From assembly GCF_009914315.1 (NCBI RefSeq), contig NZ_CP042596.1, forward strand, positions 372,001 through 436,000: a stretch of DNA of 64,000 nucleotides, in the 5' to 3' direction. The notes beneath the pieces were generated by a model, which worked only from the letters and a program-made list of their open reading frames with translations, searched no databases and was not told the origin of the DNA. Both the position numbers and the translations under genes were made by a program. Shown in pieces: positions 48,821-57,265 of the stretch (position 1 is its first letter; every line of letters begins with the position of its first letter). Origin of the DNA: Granulicella sp. WH15. GTDB taxonomy: Bacteria; Acidobacteriota; Terriglobia; Terriglobales; Acidobacteriaceae.

Positions 48821-49837
48821 ATGCCGACGCCGCTTCCCATCGCCATCTATTATGAGCAGCCTAACTGGTTCAAGCCGCTCTTCGCCGAGCTGGACCGTCG
48901 CGGCATCCCCTACGTTGCACTGAATGCGGTCGAGCACACCTACTCGCCCGCCGACCACCCCGAGGAGCTCTACTCGCTGGTCTTCAACCGCATGAGCCCC
49001 TCGGCCTGGAACCGCGACCACGGAGATCAGATCTTCTACACGCTCGGCTTCCTCGAGCACCTGGAGTCGCGCGGCGTGCGCGTCATCAATGGCCTCGCGG
49101 CCTTCCGCTCCGAGCTTTCGAAGGCGGGTCAGCTCTCATTGCTCGACGAGCTTAAGCTGCCCTATCCCAAGGCTCGCGTCATCCACCGGCCCAGCCAGGC
49201 GGCGGCGGCTACTGAAGGCCTGCGCTGGCCCGTCGTCGTGAAGCCGAACATCGGCGGCAGCGGCGCGGGCGTCAAGCGCTTCGACCATATCTCGCAGTTG
49301 ACCGCTGCCGCTGCCGCTCCATCCGGCGATCCGGACGCGCTGGCCTTCGGGCTCGACTCGGTGGCGCTGGTGCAGGAGTTCATTCCCGCACGCGACGCCC
49401 ATATCGTACGGGTCGAGGTACTCAACGGCCGTTACCTCTACGCCATCAAGGTCCACATCACCGGCGAGACCTTCGACCTCTGCCCTGCGGATATCTGCCG
49501 CACCTCTACCGGCGTCGATCTGAACCGGGCCGCGTGCGCCATCGACGCGCCCAAGTCCGGCATCACGGTCGAGGCTTACACCCCACCTGCGGAGGTCATC
49601 GCCGACGTGGAGCGCATCATGGCCGCTTCGAAGATCGATATCGGCGGCATCGAGTACATCACCGACGACCGCGACGGCCAGCGCTACTACTACGACACCA
49701 ACGCGCTCTCGAACTTCGTCGCCGATGGCAAGAACGTTATCGGCTTCGATCCCTTCGAGAAGCTGGTGGACTGGCTCGAAGACGAGGCTGCCAAGGCGTC
49801 TCAGCTCAAGGCGGAGCTGGTAGGAGCGGCGGGCTGA
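48821..49837 (+). CDS. RimK-like ATP-grasp ligase
   Basis: The protein is 338 residues. The ATP-binding segment GLRWPVVVKPNIGGSGAGVKRF and the metal-binding region GGIEYITDDRDGQRYY with DTNALSNF near the C-terminus are ATP-grasp hallmarks. Such enzymes join a carboxylate to an amine or similar nucleophile. The first ~90 residues (IAIYYEQPNWFKPLFAELDRRG) form the preATP-grasp domain. ATG 48821 is favoured over TTG 48812 because of spacing to AAGAGG. It overlaps the next gene by one base (TGATG), so the two are coupled. Substrate unknown. Confidence 0.78.
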   Translation: MPTPLPIAIYYEQPNWFKPLFAELDRRGIPYVALNAVEHTYSPADHPEELYSLVFNRMSPSAWNRDHGDQIFYTLGFLEHLESRGVRVINGLAAFRSELSKAGQLSLLDELKLPYPKARVIHRPSQAAAATEGLRWPVVVKPNIGGSGAGVKRFDHISQLTAAAAAPSGDPDALAFGLDSVALVQEFIPARDAHIVRVEVLNGRYLYAIKVHITGETFDLCPADICRTSTGVDLNRAACAIDAPKSGITVEAYTPPAEVIADVERIMAASKIDIGGIEYITDDRDGQRYYYDTNALSNFVADGKNVIGFDPFEKLVDWLEDEAAKASQLKAELVGAAG

Positions 49838-50937
49838 TGCGCTACGGATTCTGGCTGCCTGTCTTCGGCGGATGGCTGCGCAATCTGGATGACGAGAACA
49901 TGGAGACGAGCTGGCAGTATGCCAGCCGTCTCGCCCGGCGGGCTGAGGAGCTAGGGTTCGACCTGACCCTGATCGCGGAGCTGAACCTGAACGACATCAA
50001 GGGCGTCGAGGCTCCGTCGCTCGATGCCTGGACGACCGCAGCCGCGCTGGCGGCTGTGACTGAGCGGCTGGAGATCATGGTGGCCGTGCGCCCCACCTTC
50101 CATAACCCCGCGCTGCTGGCCAAACAGGCGGCCAATATCGACCACATCGCCAACGGGCGGCTCAGCCTCAACGTCGTCTCGAGTTGGTGGAAGGATGAGG
50201 CGACCAAGTACGGCATTCCCTTCGACGCGCACGACGACCGCTACGCCCGCACCTCCGAGTGGCTCGACGTACTCGATGGATGCTGGAGCGGGCAGCACTT
50301 TTCGCACCAGGGCAAGCTCTACAGCATCGACGATAACGTGCTCTCACCCAAGCCTGTGCCGAGCCGTAACTTTACCGGCACGCCGGTCGCGCCGCAGCCG
50401 AAGGGAGGGCGACCCACGCTGTACGCCGGGGGCGAGTCGGAGACGGCCAAGAACCTTATCGCCGCCAAGTGCGACGCCTACCTGATGCACGGCGATCCGC
50501 CGGAGACGGTCGGCAAGAAGATAGCCGACATGCGCCAGCGTCGCGAGGCCGCCGGGCTGCCTCCCATGTCCTTCGGGGTCTCGGGCTACGCGATCGTCCG
50601 CGACTCGGAGAGTGAGGCGGCCCGCGAGGTCGAGCGTATTACCGACGTTAGCGCTTCGGATCGCGGCTATGCCAGCTACCAGCAGTGGATCACCGGCTCG
50701 AAGCTGGAGCAGGAGATTTCGCTCCGGGACTACTCGGTCTCGAACCGCGGTTTGCGCTCGGGATTTATCGGGACGCCGAAGATGGTTCGGGAGCGGCTGG
50801 AGGAGTTCGCGGCGGTCGGCGTCGATCTGGTTCTGCTGCAATCGAGCCCGCAGGCGGAGGAGATGGAGCGATTTTCGGCTCAAGTGATCGTTCCGGATCG
50901 CGCGGGCTCGACACGGGTTGCGGCTGGCACGGTATAA
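49837..50937 (+). CDS. LLM-class flavin-dependent monooxygenase (SsuD-like)
   Basis: The protein is 366 residues. The luciferase-like TIM barrel shows FDLTLIAELNLND, LEIMVAVRPTFHNPALLAKQAANID and ANGRLSLNVVSSWWKDEA, close to alkanesulfonate monooxygenase SsuD. It needs reduced FMN and oxygen; the substrate is unknown. The ATG shares one base with the ATP-grasp stop. No flavin reductase is visible nearby. A TATAAT box overlapping the stop codon probably belongs to the following tRNA. Confidence 0.83.
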   Translation: MRYGFWLPVFGGWLRNLDDENMETSWQYASRLARRAEELGFDLTLIAELNLNDIKGVEAPSLDAWTTAAALAAVTERLEIMVAVRPTFHNPALLAKQAANIDHIANGRLSLNVVSSWWKDEATKYGIPFDAHDDRYARTSEWLDVLDGCWSGQHFSHQGKLYSIDDNVLSPKPVPSRNFTGTPVAPQPKGGRPTLYAGGESETAKNLIAAKCDAYLMHGDPPETVGKKIADMRQRREAAGLPPMSFGVSGYAIVRDSESEAAREVERITDVSASDRGYASYQQWITGSKLEQEISLRDYSVSNRGLRSGFIGTPKMVRERLEEFAAVGVDLVLLQSSPQAEEMERFSAQVIVPDRAGSTRVAAGTV

Positions 50938-50938
50938 T
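50908..50938 (+). promoter_or_regulatory. Putative promoter of tRNA-Ser
   Basis: A consensus -10 TATAAT (50933-50938) overlaps the monooxygenase stop codon. TCGACA (50908-50913) with a 19-base spacer is a weak -35. The tRNA begins 27 bases beyond the -10 box. Confidence 0.5.
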
Positions 50939-50964
50939 CAGCCAGAGCATACAGCATGACTGCT

Positions 50965-51056
50965 GGAGAGTTGGCCGAGTGGCTGAAGGCGCCGGTTTGC
51001 TAAACCGTTATAGGGCGAAAGCTCTATCGGGGGTTCGAATCCCCCACTCTCCGCCA
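50965..51056 (+). tRNA. tRNA-Ser (GCT)
   Basis: The tRNA is 92 bases including encoded CCA. The acceptor GGAGAGT pairs with ACTCTCC, and the anticodon loop is TTGCTAA (GCT). The long variable arm and GGGGG-TTCGAAT-CCCCC T arm are the class II serine pattern. Confidence 0.96.
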
Positions 51057-51268
51057 TCCCTTTCAATAATTTAGAAAGTTTTGCCGGCGGTTGGTGGCAA
51101 ATAGATTTCGCCCTTTACAAGATTCCTGGCATTGGGAGCTACCGCTCCATTGCGCCTCGAAAGGCCGGTTTTCGGCAAGTTCGAGGGAAAGACTCCGGTC
51201 GAATGGCTGCCATGAACGCTAACGTCGATCTCTGACGTTTCGTGTAGTGACCCCAAATGAGGCGAAGG

Positions 51269-51274
51269 TATAAT
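51269..51274 (+). promoter_or_regulatory. -10 box eight bases before a start codon (leaderless candidate)
   Basis: A perfect TATAAT ends at 51274 and the ATG is at 51283. Transcription would start at or within two bases of the ATG. The -35 region (TAGTGA near 51245) is weak. Confidence 0.5.
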
Positions 51275-51282
51275 CCTCGCAA

Positions 51283-52407
51283 ATGAAAAAACTTGTCTAT
51301 CTCCTCCTTCTGGTGGCTTTGTTCGCGAGTTTTTCGTGTGCCTTTGGCTTAGAGAAGCCTGTGCGGCATGATTTTGTGATCAAGAACTTCAAGACGGAGA
51401 GTGGCGTGACGCTGCCGGAGGCTCATGTGGTGTATGGGACCTATGGGCATTTGAACGCAGCGCACGACAATGTGATCCTGCTGCCTTCGCACTATATGGC
51501 GAAGCTGGAGGGGTACGAGTGGCTGATGGGGCCGGATAAGTGCCTGGATCCTGATAAGTATTTTCTGGTATCGACTGAGTTGTTCGGCAATGGGAGTTCG
51601 TCTTCGCCCAGCAACACGCCGGAGCCGTTTCATGGGCCGCGCTTTCCTCTGATGACCATTCGGGATAACGTGCAGGCGGTGCATCAGTTGCTGCTCGAGG
51701 ATCTGCAGGTGACGCATTTGAAGGCGATCATCGGATTTTCGATGGGGGCGGAGCAGGCGTTTCAGTGGGCGGTGACCTATCCGGAGATGGCGGATAAGAT
51801 TGTGGCCACGTCGGGAACTGCGAGGGCCTATGGGCACGGGATTATGCGGCTGGAGAGCCAGATCTCCGCGATTGCCGCGGACGAGACCTTCAAGGGCGGA
51901 GACTATGTCGAGGAGCCGAAGAAGGGTCTCCAAGCAACACAGGCTGTGTGGGCCGCGTGGCTGTATTCGCCGCAGTGGTGGCGAGAGGAGCTCTGGCGTA
52001 CGACTTCGAAGCCGGGGGAAACCCAGGAAGATGTCATCCATCGCATGGCGAATGGGAACAATCGCAACGACGCCAATGATCAGATTCTGCAGATGCGGAC
52101 GTGGCAGAAGCATGACATCGGAACGTCTCCGGGCTTCGGAGGCGATACGAAGAAGGCGCTAAGATCGATCAAGGTTCCGGTGTTGTATATGCCATCGATG
52201 TCGGATCAATATTTTCCGGTGGGCGATGCCCGGTACGAGGCGCAGTATATGCATACCGTGACACTGTTGCCGATTCCTACGCTGTGGGGGCACTCGGCCG
52301 GGCGTGCTATCGATCCGGCGGATGGGAAGTTTCTGAATGAGAACATCGCGAAGTTTCTTGCAGGCGAGCCGGTTGCTGCAGAGAAGGTTGTGCCGGCAAC
52401 AAATTGA
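51283..52407 (+). CDS. MetX-like alpha/beta hydrolase, exported
   Basis: This 374-residue protein has a signal peptide (residues 1 to about 22, hydrophobic core VYLLLLVALFASFSC). The catalytic triad is visible: S153 in GFSMG, D308 in SMSDQYF and H337 in GHSAG. The spacing is that of the homoserine acetyltransferase (MetX) branch, but the signal peptide argues against a role in methionine synthesis; an exported hydrolase or acyltransferase is more likely. Third-position bases are less G/C-rich than in nearby genes. No ribosome site is obvious, and the -10 box suggests a leaderless message. A cysteine at residue 19 could also make it a lipoprotein. Confidence 0.8.
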   Translation: MKKLVYLLLLVALFASFSCAFGLEKPVRHDFVIKNFKTESGVTLPEAHVVYGTYGHLNAAHDNVILLPSHYMAKLEGYEWLMGPDKCLDPDKYFLVSTELFGNGSSSSPSNTPEPFHGPRFPLMTIRDNVQAVHQLLLEDLQVTHLKAIIGFSMGAEQAFQWAVTYPEMADKIVATSGTARAYGHGIMRLESQISAIAADETFKGGDYVEEPKKGLQATQAVWAAWLYSPQWWREELWRTTSKPGETQEDVIHRMANGNNRNDANDQILQMRTWQKHDIGTSPGFGGDTKKALRSIKVPVLYMPSMSDQYFPVGDARYEAQYMHTVTLLPIPTLWGHSAGRAIDPADGKFLNENIAKFLAGEPVAAEKVVPATN

Positions 52408-52900
52408 CGGCCAGCAAGGATGAAATTCCTGCATCGCTCTGGCCAGATTGGTTTGTCGTAGAGAGCCCCTGGCTCAACATATCTTTCTGTTGCGCAAAGC
52501 CCTCTCACGGCACGACTCGGGCAAAAAGCGGAAACGGAGCTCCTCTTCTGATGCGCCGGAAATGCGACCTTGGTGGGAAGGCCGGTCTTGCACATTCTGA
52601 GATAAAGCAGGGAAAACGATACAGCATACTGGAGCCGTGCCATCACTCGCGTGGCGGGCAGACGCGCATTGCGGGGTAATGGGTGTCTACCTGCTCGATT
52701 GAGAAGAATTGAGAACGTTTCATCTTTTCTTGAGGACCGCTTGAGAGCCGCTTGAGGACAGCTTGTGGAGCTTTGACTAGATTGAGAGCCGAACGACGAC
52801 CGGGTGCGGTCCGTTCGGCAGATCTTTTGTTCCCACGCCGAGTCCCCCGACTCACGCGCCAACATCACCCCAACGGTCATAAAATCAAGGAGATACACTT
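52408..52900. other. 493-base intergenic region
   Basis: Nothing convincing is seen. ORFs on both strands here lack recognisable domains and ribosome sites. AAGGAGATAC near 52887 is the ribosome site of the next gene, and the promoter must lie in this region. Confidence 0.6.
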
Positions 52901-53824
52901 ATGAGCTTCCAAGCCGGAGACCTCGTCCTCCTATGGAGAGGTATCGATGACATTGCGATCTACAGGAGTTTCGCCTTTGGATATGGCATTCCTCTCCCCC
53001 AGGCGCAAACCTCAACGCGGCCCAGTTTCGCCTTTCTCCCCAATCAGCACCAGGCCCTCATGGTCTGGCCGGATGGCAGCAGCGATAGCCTCGTCTGGAG
53101 CGTTGATCCCGATTTTTCCAATCAAGCTTTCATCCCCGGAGCCGGTACCTCCTGGGCCGCCTGCGTCACCCCCTGGAACGGCGGAGCCATCGCGGTCTGG
53201 CCCGGCGTAGTCGGCGACCCCCGCATCTGGGTGAGCACCTACGGGTTCAACGGCAACTCTGCTCAGCCCTGGAGCAACCCGACTCCCGCCCTCTGCCCAA
53301 CGGGGATCATCACAACTGCCATCACTCCTGCCATCTGTTCCGACCCCGATGGCAATCTTATGATGGTGTGGCGAGGCGCCGGCAGCAACGACAGCCTCTA
53401 CTACGCCACCTCTACAAACGGCATAGACTGGACCACTGCCAGTGCACAGATTCCGGGCGGAGCCTCCACGGTGGCTCCCGCTCTCGCATACTTCGATGGA
53501 TACTTTGTCCTCGTCTTCAAGGGCAGCGAAAACGACGATACCATCTACAGCTCCACGTGGGTCTCGTCCTCTCCTAACTCGAATAAATGGACCAATACCA
53601 CTACGTGTGGATCCCACGGCACCTCCGATGGCCCCTGCCTCATCGCCGCCGATAGCTGTCTCGTCATGGCTTGGAAGGGTATTCCCGGAGACAACAACTT
53701 GTATTACGCCACCAATAACGGCACCGGGGCCGAAACCTGGGGCAATCAGAGTGTTATCCAGAATAGCGGCAGTTCCGTTGGACCATCCGGCTACTACTAC
53801 GTCGGCCCCGGCCCGGTCCTCTAG
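52901..53824 (+). CDS. Six-repeat beta-propeller-like protein of unknown function
   Basis: The product is 307 residues with no signal peptide and no membrane segment. Six related units are visible: LVLLWRGIDDIAIYRS, ALMVWPDGSSDSLVWSV, AIAVWPGVVGDPRIWVST, LMMVWRGAGSNDSLYYAT, FVLVFKGSENDDTIYSST and LVMAWKGIPGDNNLYYAT. The consensus L-x-x-W-(K/R)-G-(x)n-D-x-x-(I/L)-Y-Y-(A/S)-T resembles sialidase/BNR or lectin-type blades, but the Asp-box S-x-D-x-G-x-x-W is not clear. A lectin or secreted binding protein is possible; export could be leaderless. AAGGAGA ten bases upstream supports ATG 52901. An intrinsic terminator follows. Confidence 0.65.
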   Translation: MSFQAGDLVLLWRGIDDIAIYRSFAFGYGIPLPQAQTSTRPSFAFLPNQHQALMVWPDGSSDSLVWSVDPDFSNQAFIPGAGTSWAACVTPWNGGAIAVWPGVVGDPRIWVSTYGFNGNSAQPWSNPTPALCPTGIITTAITPAICSDPDGNLMMVWRGAGSNDSLYYATSTNGIDWTTASAQIPGGASTVAPALAYFDGYFVLVFKGSENDDTIYSSTWVSSSPNSNKWTNTTTCGSHGTSDGPCLIAADSCLVMAWKGIPGDNNLYYATNNGTGAETWGNQSVIQNSGSSVGPSGYYYVGPGPVL

Positions 53825-53878
53825 TAGTCGACAGCCCTCCCTTGTTCTCAAATAGACCTCTCCCTGGTCTGCAACGAA

Positions 53879-53908
53879 GGCAGCCTCCGAAGAAGGAGGC
53901 TGCCCTTC
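53879..53908 (+). terminator. Terminator after the propeller gene
   Basis: GGCAGCCTCC pairs exactly with GGAGGCTGCC around GAAGAA, then CTTCCT. It lies about 55 bases past the stop. Confidence 0.65.
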
Positions 53909-54029
53909 CTGTCTCGACCGTCTGGATCGGTCTGCAGCCTCGTTCTCTATAGGGCAGCAACAAACCCACGATCAGCGCGGCGCCGGTGGCTTCACGAATC
54001 CCTGAAAAGAGGTGACTTAGTATTGGTGG

Positions 54030-54248
54030 ATGCCCGAGCTTCGGCCTGACGGCGCAGTGCGAACCTGGAGCCGTATCGACGGGATAGACCTCCTGCGCGG
54101 TCTGTCGATCCTCTTCGTCCTGATGAACCACGTGAATATGAGGCTGATTCTGGCTGCGGGCGTTATCGGTTGGGGCATTGCCGTTCTCTATGCAGAACCG
54201 ATGAACCGATTTATTCGGAGTCGAAGCAGGTATCTTCGCCAAGGTTGA
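54030..54248 (+). pseudogene. Internally deleted acyltransferase-3 remnant
   Basis: The frame codes 72 residues. The first half, IDGIDLLRGLSILFVLMNHV, is the N-terminal helix of OafA/YrhL-type membrane acyltransferases. The rest, GVIGWGIAVLYAEPMNRFIR, looks like the extreme C-terminal helix of the same family. About 300 residues in between are missing, with the junction near residues 39-43. The reading frame is intact across the junction, so it may still be translated. It is read as a deletion remnant. The 205 bases upstream hold only the terminator above. Confidence 0.6.
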
Positions 54249-54349
54249 CCCCGTCTCTCGGGTGCAGACAAAAGGTTTTTGGTCTGATAGTCTGACGGTG
54301 CTTTTGGGCTTGTATCCTCGAATGTATTCTCGTATCTCCGGTTGAATCT

Positions 54350-55672
54350 ATGAGTTTACCCTTGGTAGCGCGGTCGATCCTCTCAGGCACGCTCGAACGC
54401 GTGCGTATCCCCGATGTGCTGCCTCGCCGCGTGCTCTATCGGGACGGAGTGCTGCACCTCGGCGACCTCGCGTACCCCATGCGGAGCTTCCGCCGGGTCA
54501 TACTCATCGTCATCGGCAAGGCTGCTGTGCCCATGTGCGAGACGGTCCTGCCCATCCTCGATGGTGCTTTCGAGCCCGGCCAGACTCTTGCCGGAGTAGT
54601 CGTCGGAACCGTTCCGCTCCCCACCCCGGACCCGCGCATCCAGTTCTTTCGCGGCGGTCATCCTCATCCGGACGCGGCCTCACGCCAGGCCGCCGACGCC
54701 ATCCTCCAACTGCTCGCCTCCGCGGACGAGGCGACCCTGGTCCTCTTCCTCATCAGCGGCGGCGGCTCGGCCATGCTGGAAAAGCCTCTCGCCCCGGAGG
54801 TCTCGCTCGAAGAGACCGCGCAGTTCCACGCGGCGCTCGTCCGCTCCGGCCTGCCCATCACGCAGATGAACGCCCTGCGCAAGCACTTCTCCCGGGTCAA
54901 GGGAGGCCGCTTGGCTCTCGCCGCTGCGCCCGCCACACAGTGCACCCTGCTCATCTCCGACGTCCCCGCCGACGCGCTGGACGTCATCAGCTCCGGGCCG
55001 TCGCTGCCCGATCTCTCTACGGTGGCGGAGTGCCGCGAGCTGATCGCCTCTCGCCCGGACGGTCTCGGCCTGCCGCCCAGCGTGCTCGCCTTCTTTCAAA
55101 CCCCTCACCTCGAAGAGACCCCTAAGCCCGACCACCCGGCCTTCCTCAACGCCGCCTGGGTCGCCCTGCTCTCGAGCGAGGACCTTTGCAGCAACGCCTC
55201 CAGTCTGGCCACCGACTCAGGCTTCACCGTCGCTATCGACAACAGTTGCGACGATCTCGACTACCGCATCGCGGCCCGCTACCTGATCGACCGCTTGATC
55301 GCCCTGCGTGCCGAGCACCCTAAAGTCTGTTTAATCTCCGCCGGAGAGCTTTCAGTCCAACTGGGCACAAGCCACGGCAGCGGCGGCAGAAACCAGCAGT
55401 TTGTTCTGGAGTGTGCGCGGATCATTGCGGAAGAGAAGCTGTCGATCACCGTACTCAGCGCAGGTTCGGACGGCATCGACGGCCACAGCCCAGCCGCGGG
55501 AGCAGTAGCGGACGAGACCACATGGGCCAGGGCAATAGCTCTCGGGATCAACCCCTCCGAGGCGCTGGAGAACTTCAACAGCTTTCCCCTCTTCGAGTCC
55601 CTCGGCGACGCCATCATCACCGGCCCTACCGGCAACAACCTCCGCGACCTGAGGATTCTTCTCAGCGATTGA
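54350..55672 (+). CDS. Glycerate 2-kinase (MOFRL family)
   Basis: The protein is 440 residues. The DUF4147 domain carries LVLFLISGGGSAMLEKP, the glycine-rich phosphate site. The C-terminal MOFRL domain has SAGSDGIDGHSPAAGAVAD and the end segment GDAIITGPTGNNLRDL. It converts D-glycerate to 2-phosphoglycerate, as in tartrate or serine-cycle routes. ATG 54350 is the first codon of the conserved region. A family A element follows the stop directly. Confidence 0.88.
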   Translation: MSLPLVARSILSGTLERVRIPDVLPRRVLYRDGVLHLGDLAYPMRSFRRVILIVIGKAAVPMCETVLPILDGAFEPGQTLAGVVVGTVPLPTPDPRIQFFRGGHPHPDAASRQAADAILQLLASADEATLVLFLISGGGSAMLEKPLAPEVSLEETAQFHAALVRSGLPITQMNALRKHFSRVKGGRLALAAAPATQCTLLISDVPADALDVISSGPSLPDLSTVAECRELIASRPDGLGLPPSVLAFFQTPHLEETPKPDHPAFLNAAWVALLSSEDLCSNASSLATDSGFTVAIDNSCDDLDYRIAARYLIDRLIALRAEHPKVCLISAGELSVQLGTSHGSGGRNQQFVLECARIIAEEKLSITVLSAGSDGIDGHSPAAGAVADETTWARAIALGINPSEALENFNSFPLFESLGDAIITGPTGNNLRDLRILLSD

Positions 55673-55785
55673 GCTTTGGGCTGTTGCTGTTGCTTCGGGG
55701 GTAGGTCCGGGCTTTAGCCCGGACATTAAAACCCACCACGGACGCGGCTTTAGCCCCGAGGTATGCTTTCTCATCCTTGCCACAA
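55673..55785 (+). repeat. Dispersed repeat, family A, copy 4 (plus orientation)
   Basis: It starts at the glycerate kinase stop. It holds TTGCTGTTGC, GTCCGGGCTTTAGCCCGGAC (a perfect 8 bp stem with TTTA loop) and GCGGCTTTAGCCCCGAGGTATGC. Orientation relative to the gene is the same as for copies 1-3. Confidence 0.8.
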
Positions 55786-55790
55786 ATCCA

Positions 55791-55828
55791 GATGCCCCCA
55801 TGTCTCAAAGTTGAGACATGGGGGCATC
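55791..55828. terminator. Long hairpin between convergent genes
   Basis: The arms GATGCCCCCATGTCTCAA and TTGAGACATGGGGGCATC are exact complements, 18 bases each, two bases apart. A related but diverged hairpin is at 63764-63797. It would work for either strand. Confidence 0.75.
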
Positions 55829-55858
55829 TGAGGCATCTCTTTCTATAGAGGAACAACC

Positions 55859-55930
55859 GCAAAAGCGCCCTAACGCCGGGCGGGCGGTACTTCGTGCGGT
55901 CTTGGACGCTTCGCGTGAGAGACGCGCGTG
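55859..55930 (-). repeat. Dispersed repeat, family B, copy 2
   Basis: It abuts the TolC-like gene stop. It carries CACGCGAAGCGTCC, the GCACGAAGTACC mini-hairpin and, on the minus strand, CGCCCGGCGTTAGGGCGCTTTTG, split here as a 5 bp stem followed by T residues. Confidence 0.8.
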
Positions 55931-57265
55931 CTACGGAATCAACTCCGTAGCACTCGCCGCACTCAACTGATGAATCGCATTCCACGTCGTCGCAAACGCA
56001 TTCAACGCATCGTTGGTCGAAGACCGGGCATCCCGCAACGCATCGAGATAGTCGATCAACGCCAGCCCACCATGCTCAAACGAGAACTGCGAGATCGAAA
56101 GAATCTCCCGCGACTCATCCAGATAGTGCTCGCTGAACCGATCCGACAGCGCCTTGGCCCGCGTATATCCCACCCAGGCCTGGTCCACATCCGAGACCAC
56201 CTGGTTCCGCGCCGCCGTCGCCGTCAACACGGTCGCATCCTGCTGCAACTGCGCCGTCTGCTTGTTGCCCTGGTTCCGGTCAAAGAACCGCAGCGGAACG
56301 CTGACCGCGAAGCCTGCCGCGTTGTAGGTGCCGACACGGCTGTACTCGCCCTGGAGAGTAGGATCGGTGGTTCCGTTAGCGAAGGCCAGACGCGTGTTCG
56401 CCGTGGCCGCCGTCACCGCAGCGTTGGCCGCGGCGTAGTCGGGGCGTTTGGCCAGTGCGGCCTGAATCAGATCCTGCTTCGCATTGGTCACCACGGGAGG
56501 AACGATGTCTCCGGTGATGTCGAACGCCTCGGTCGGGGTCTCCACCCCGATGAGGGTCTGGAGCTGGTCGCTGGCCTGAAGCAGGTTGATCTCATCATTC
56601 GCGGCATCGCTCTCGAAGTCGCCCAGTTGCAGGTCGAGCCGTTCGTAGTCGAGCTTGCCCAGGTCGCCCGCCTTGTAGCGGTCGCGGCTGATCTCCACCT
56701 CGTGCCGATAGTCCTTAAGGTTCTGGTTCGCGATCTCAAGCGCGGCCTTCGCGATCAGCATTCTGGTAAAGGCCTGCTTGATCGTCAGCACCGTCTGCCG
56801 GACAGTATCTTCGAGCTGCGCCTGGGTCTGGCCGGTCGTGGCCCGCGCCGCATCCAGACGCCAGCGCCGCTTGTCGCCGCGCTCGAAGAGGCGGGAGACC
56901 AGCACGTCGTACTCGTAGGGATTGCCCTGGGTGCCGTTGCCGGGCAGGTTGACGCTGGTGCCGTCCACCGTCAGGTTCGGGTTCTGGCGCACTCCAGCCT
57001 GTAGCTCCTGCGCCCGAACCGCCCGCAGATTCGCCTGCGCGGCGAGCAGCAGAGGGTTTTTCGCCTCGGCCATCGCGACGATCTGTTGCAGCGTATAGGC
57101 TCCCGCCTTCGCGGCAGGCGGCTTGCGCGGATCGACTCCAACGCCGGTCTCAGCAGCATAGGCCGCCGCCGCAGGGCTTTGACCAGCCTGGGCCAGCACC
57201 GGCGCCGACAGCGCGGCCAACGTGCCCAGCACCCAAACGGCTTTTCTTACATCAAGCGGACTCAT
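55931..57265 (-). CDS. TolC/CzcC family outer membrane efflux protein
   Basis: The protein is 444 residues from ATG 57265, with a signal peptide ending around VLAQA. The two tandem long coiled-coil halves of the OEP family are visible: AVRAQELQAGVRQNPNLTVD opens the first, and YVGYTRAK-like segments open the second. It would form the outer membrane channel of the metal efflux pump. The start overlaps the stop of the RND gene by one base. The ORF extends to 57322 but overlaps coding sequence upstream. Confidence 0.88.
   Translation of the reverse strand: MSPLDVRKAVWVLGTLAALSAPVLAQAGQSPAAAAYAAETGVGVDPRKPPAAKAGAYTLQQIVAMAEAKNPLLLAAQANLRAVRAQELQAGVRQNPNLTVDGTSVNLPGNGTQGNPYEYDVLVSRLFERGDKRRWRLDAARATTGQTQAQLEDTVRQTVLTIKQAFTRMLIAKAALEIANQNLKDYRHEVEISRDRYKAGDLGKLDYERLDLQLGDFESDAANDEINLLQASDQLQTLIGVETPTEAFDITGDIVPPVVTNAKQDLIQAALAKRPDYAAANAAVTAATANTRLAFANGTTDPTLQGEYSRVGTYNAAGFAVSVPLRFFDRNQGNKQTAQLQQDATVLTATAARNQVVSDVDQAWVGYTRAKALSDRFSEHYLDESREILSISQFSFEHGGLALIDYLDALRDARSSTNDALNAFATTWNAIHQLSAASATELIP

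Noticed and set aside
52206..52898. Minus-strand ORF (230 codons) between the hydrolase and the propeller gene
   Set aside because: Half of it is antisense to the hydrolase; no domain, odd composition and no ribosome site.
54535..55125. Alternative frame ORF inside the glycerate kinase gene
   Set aside because: Arg/Pro-rich out-of-frame shadow of a conserved MOFRL enzyme.
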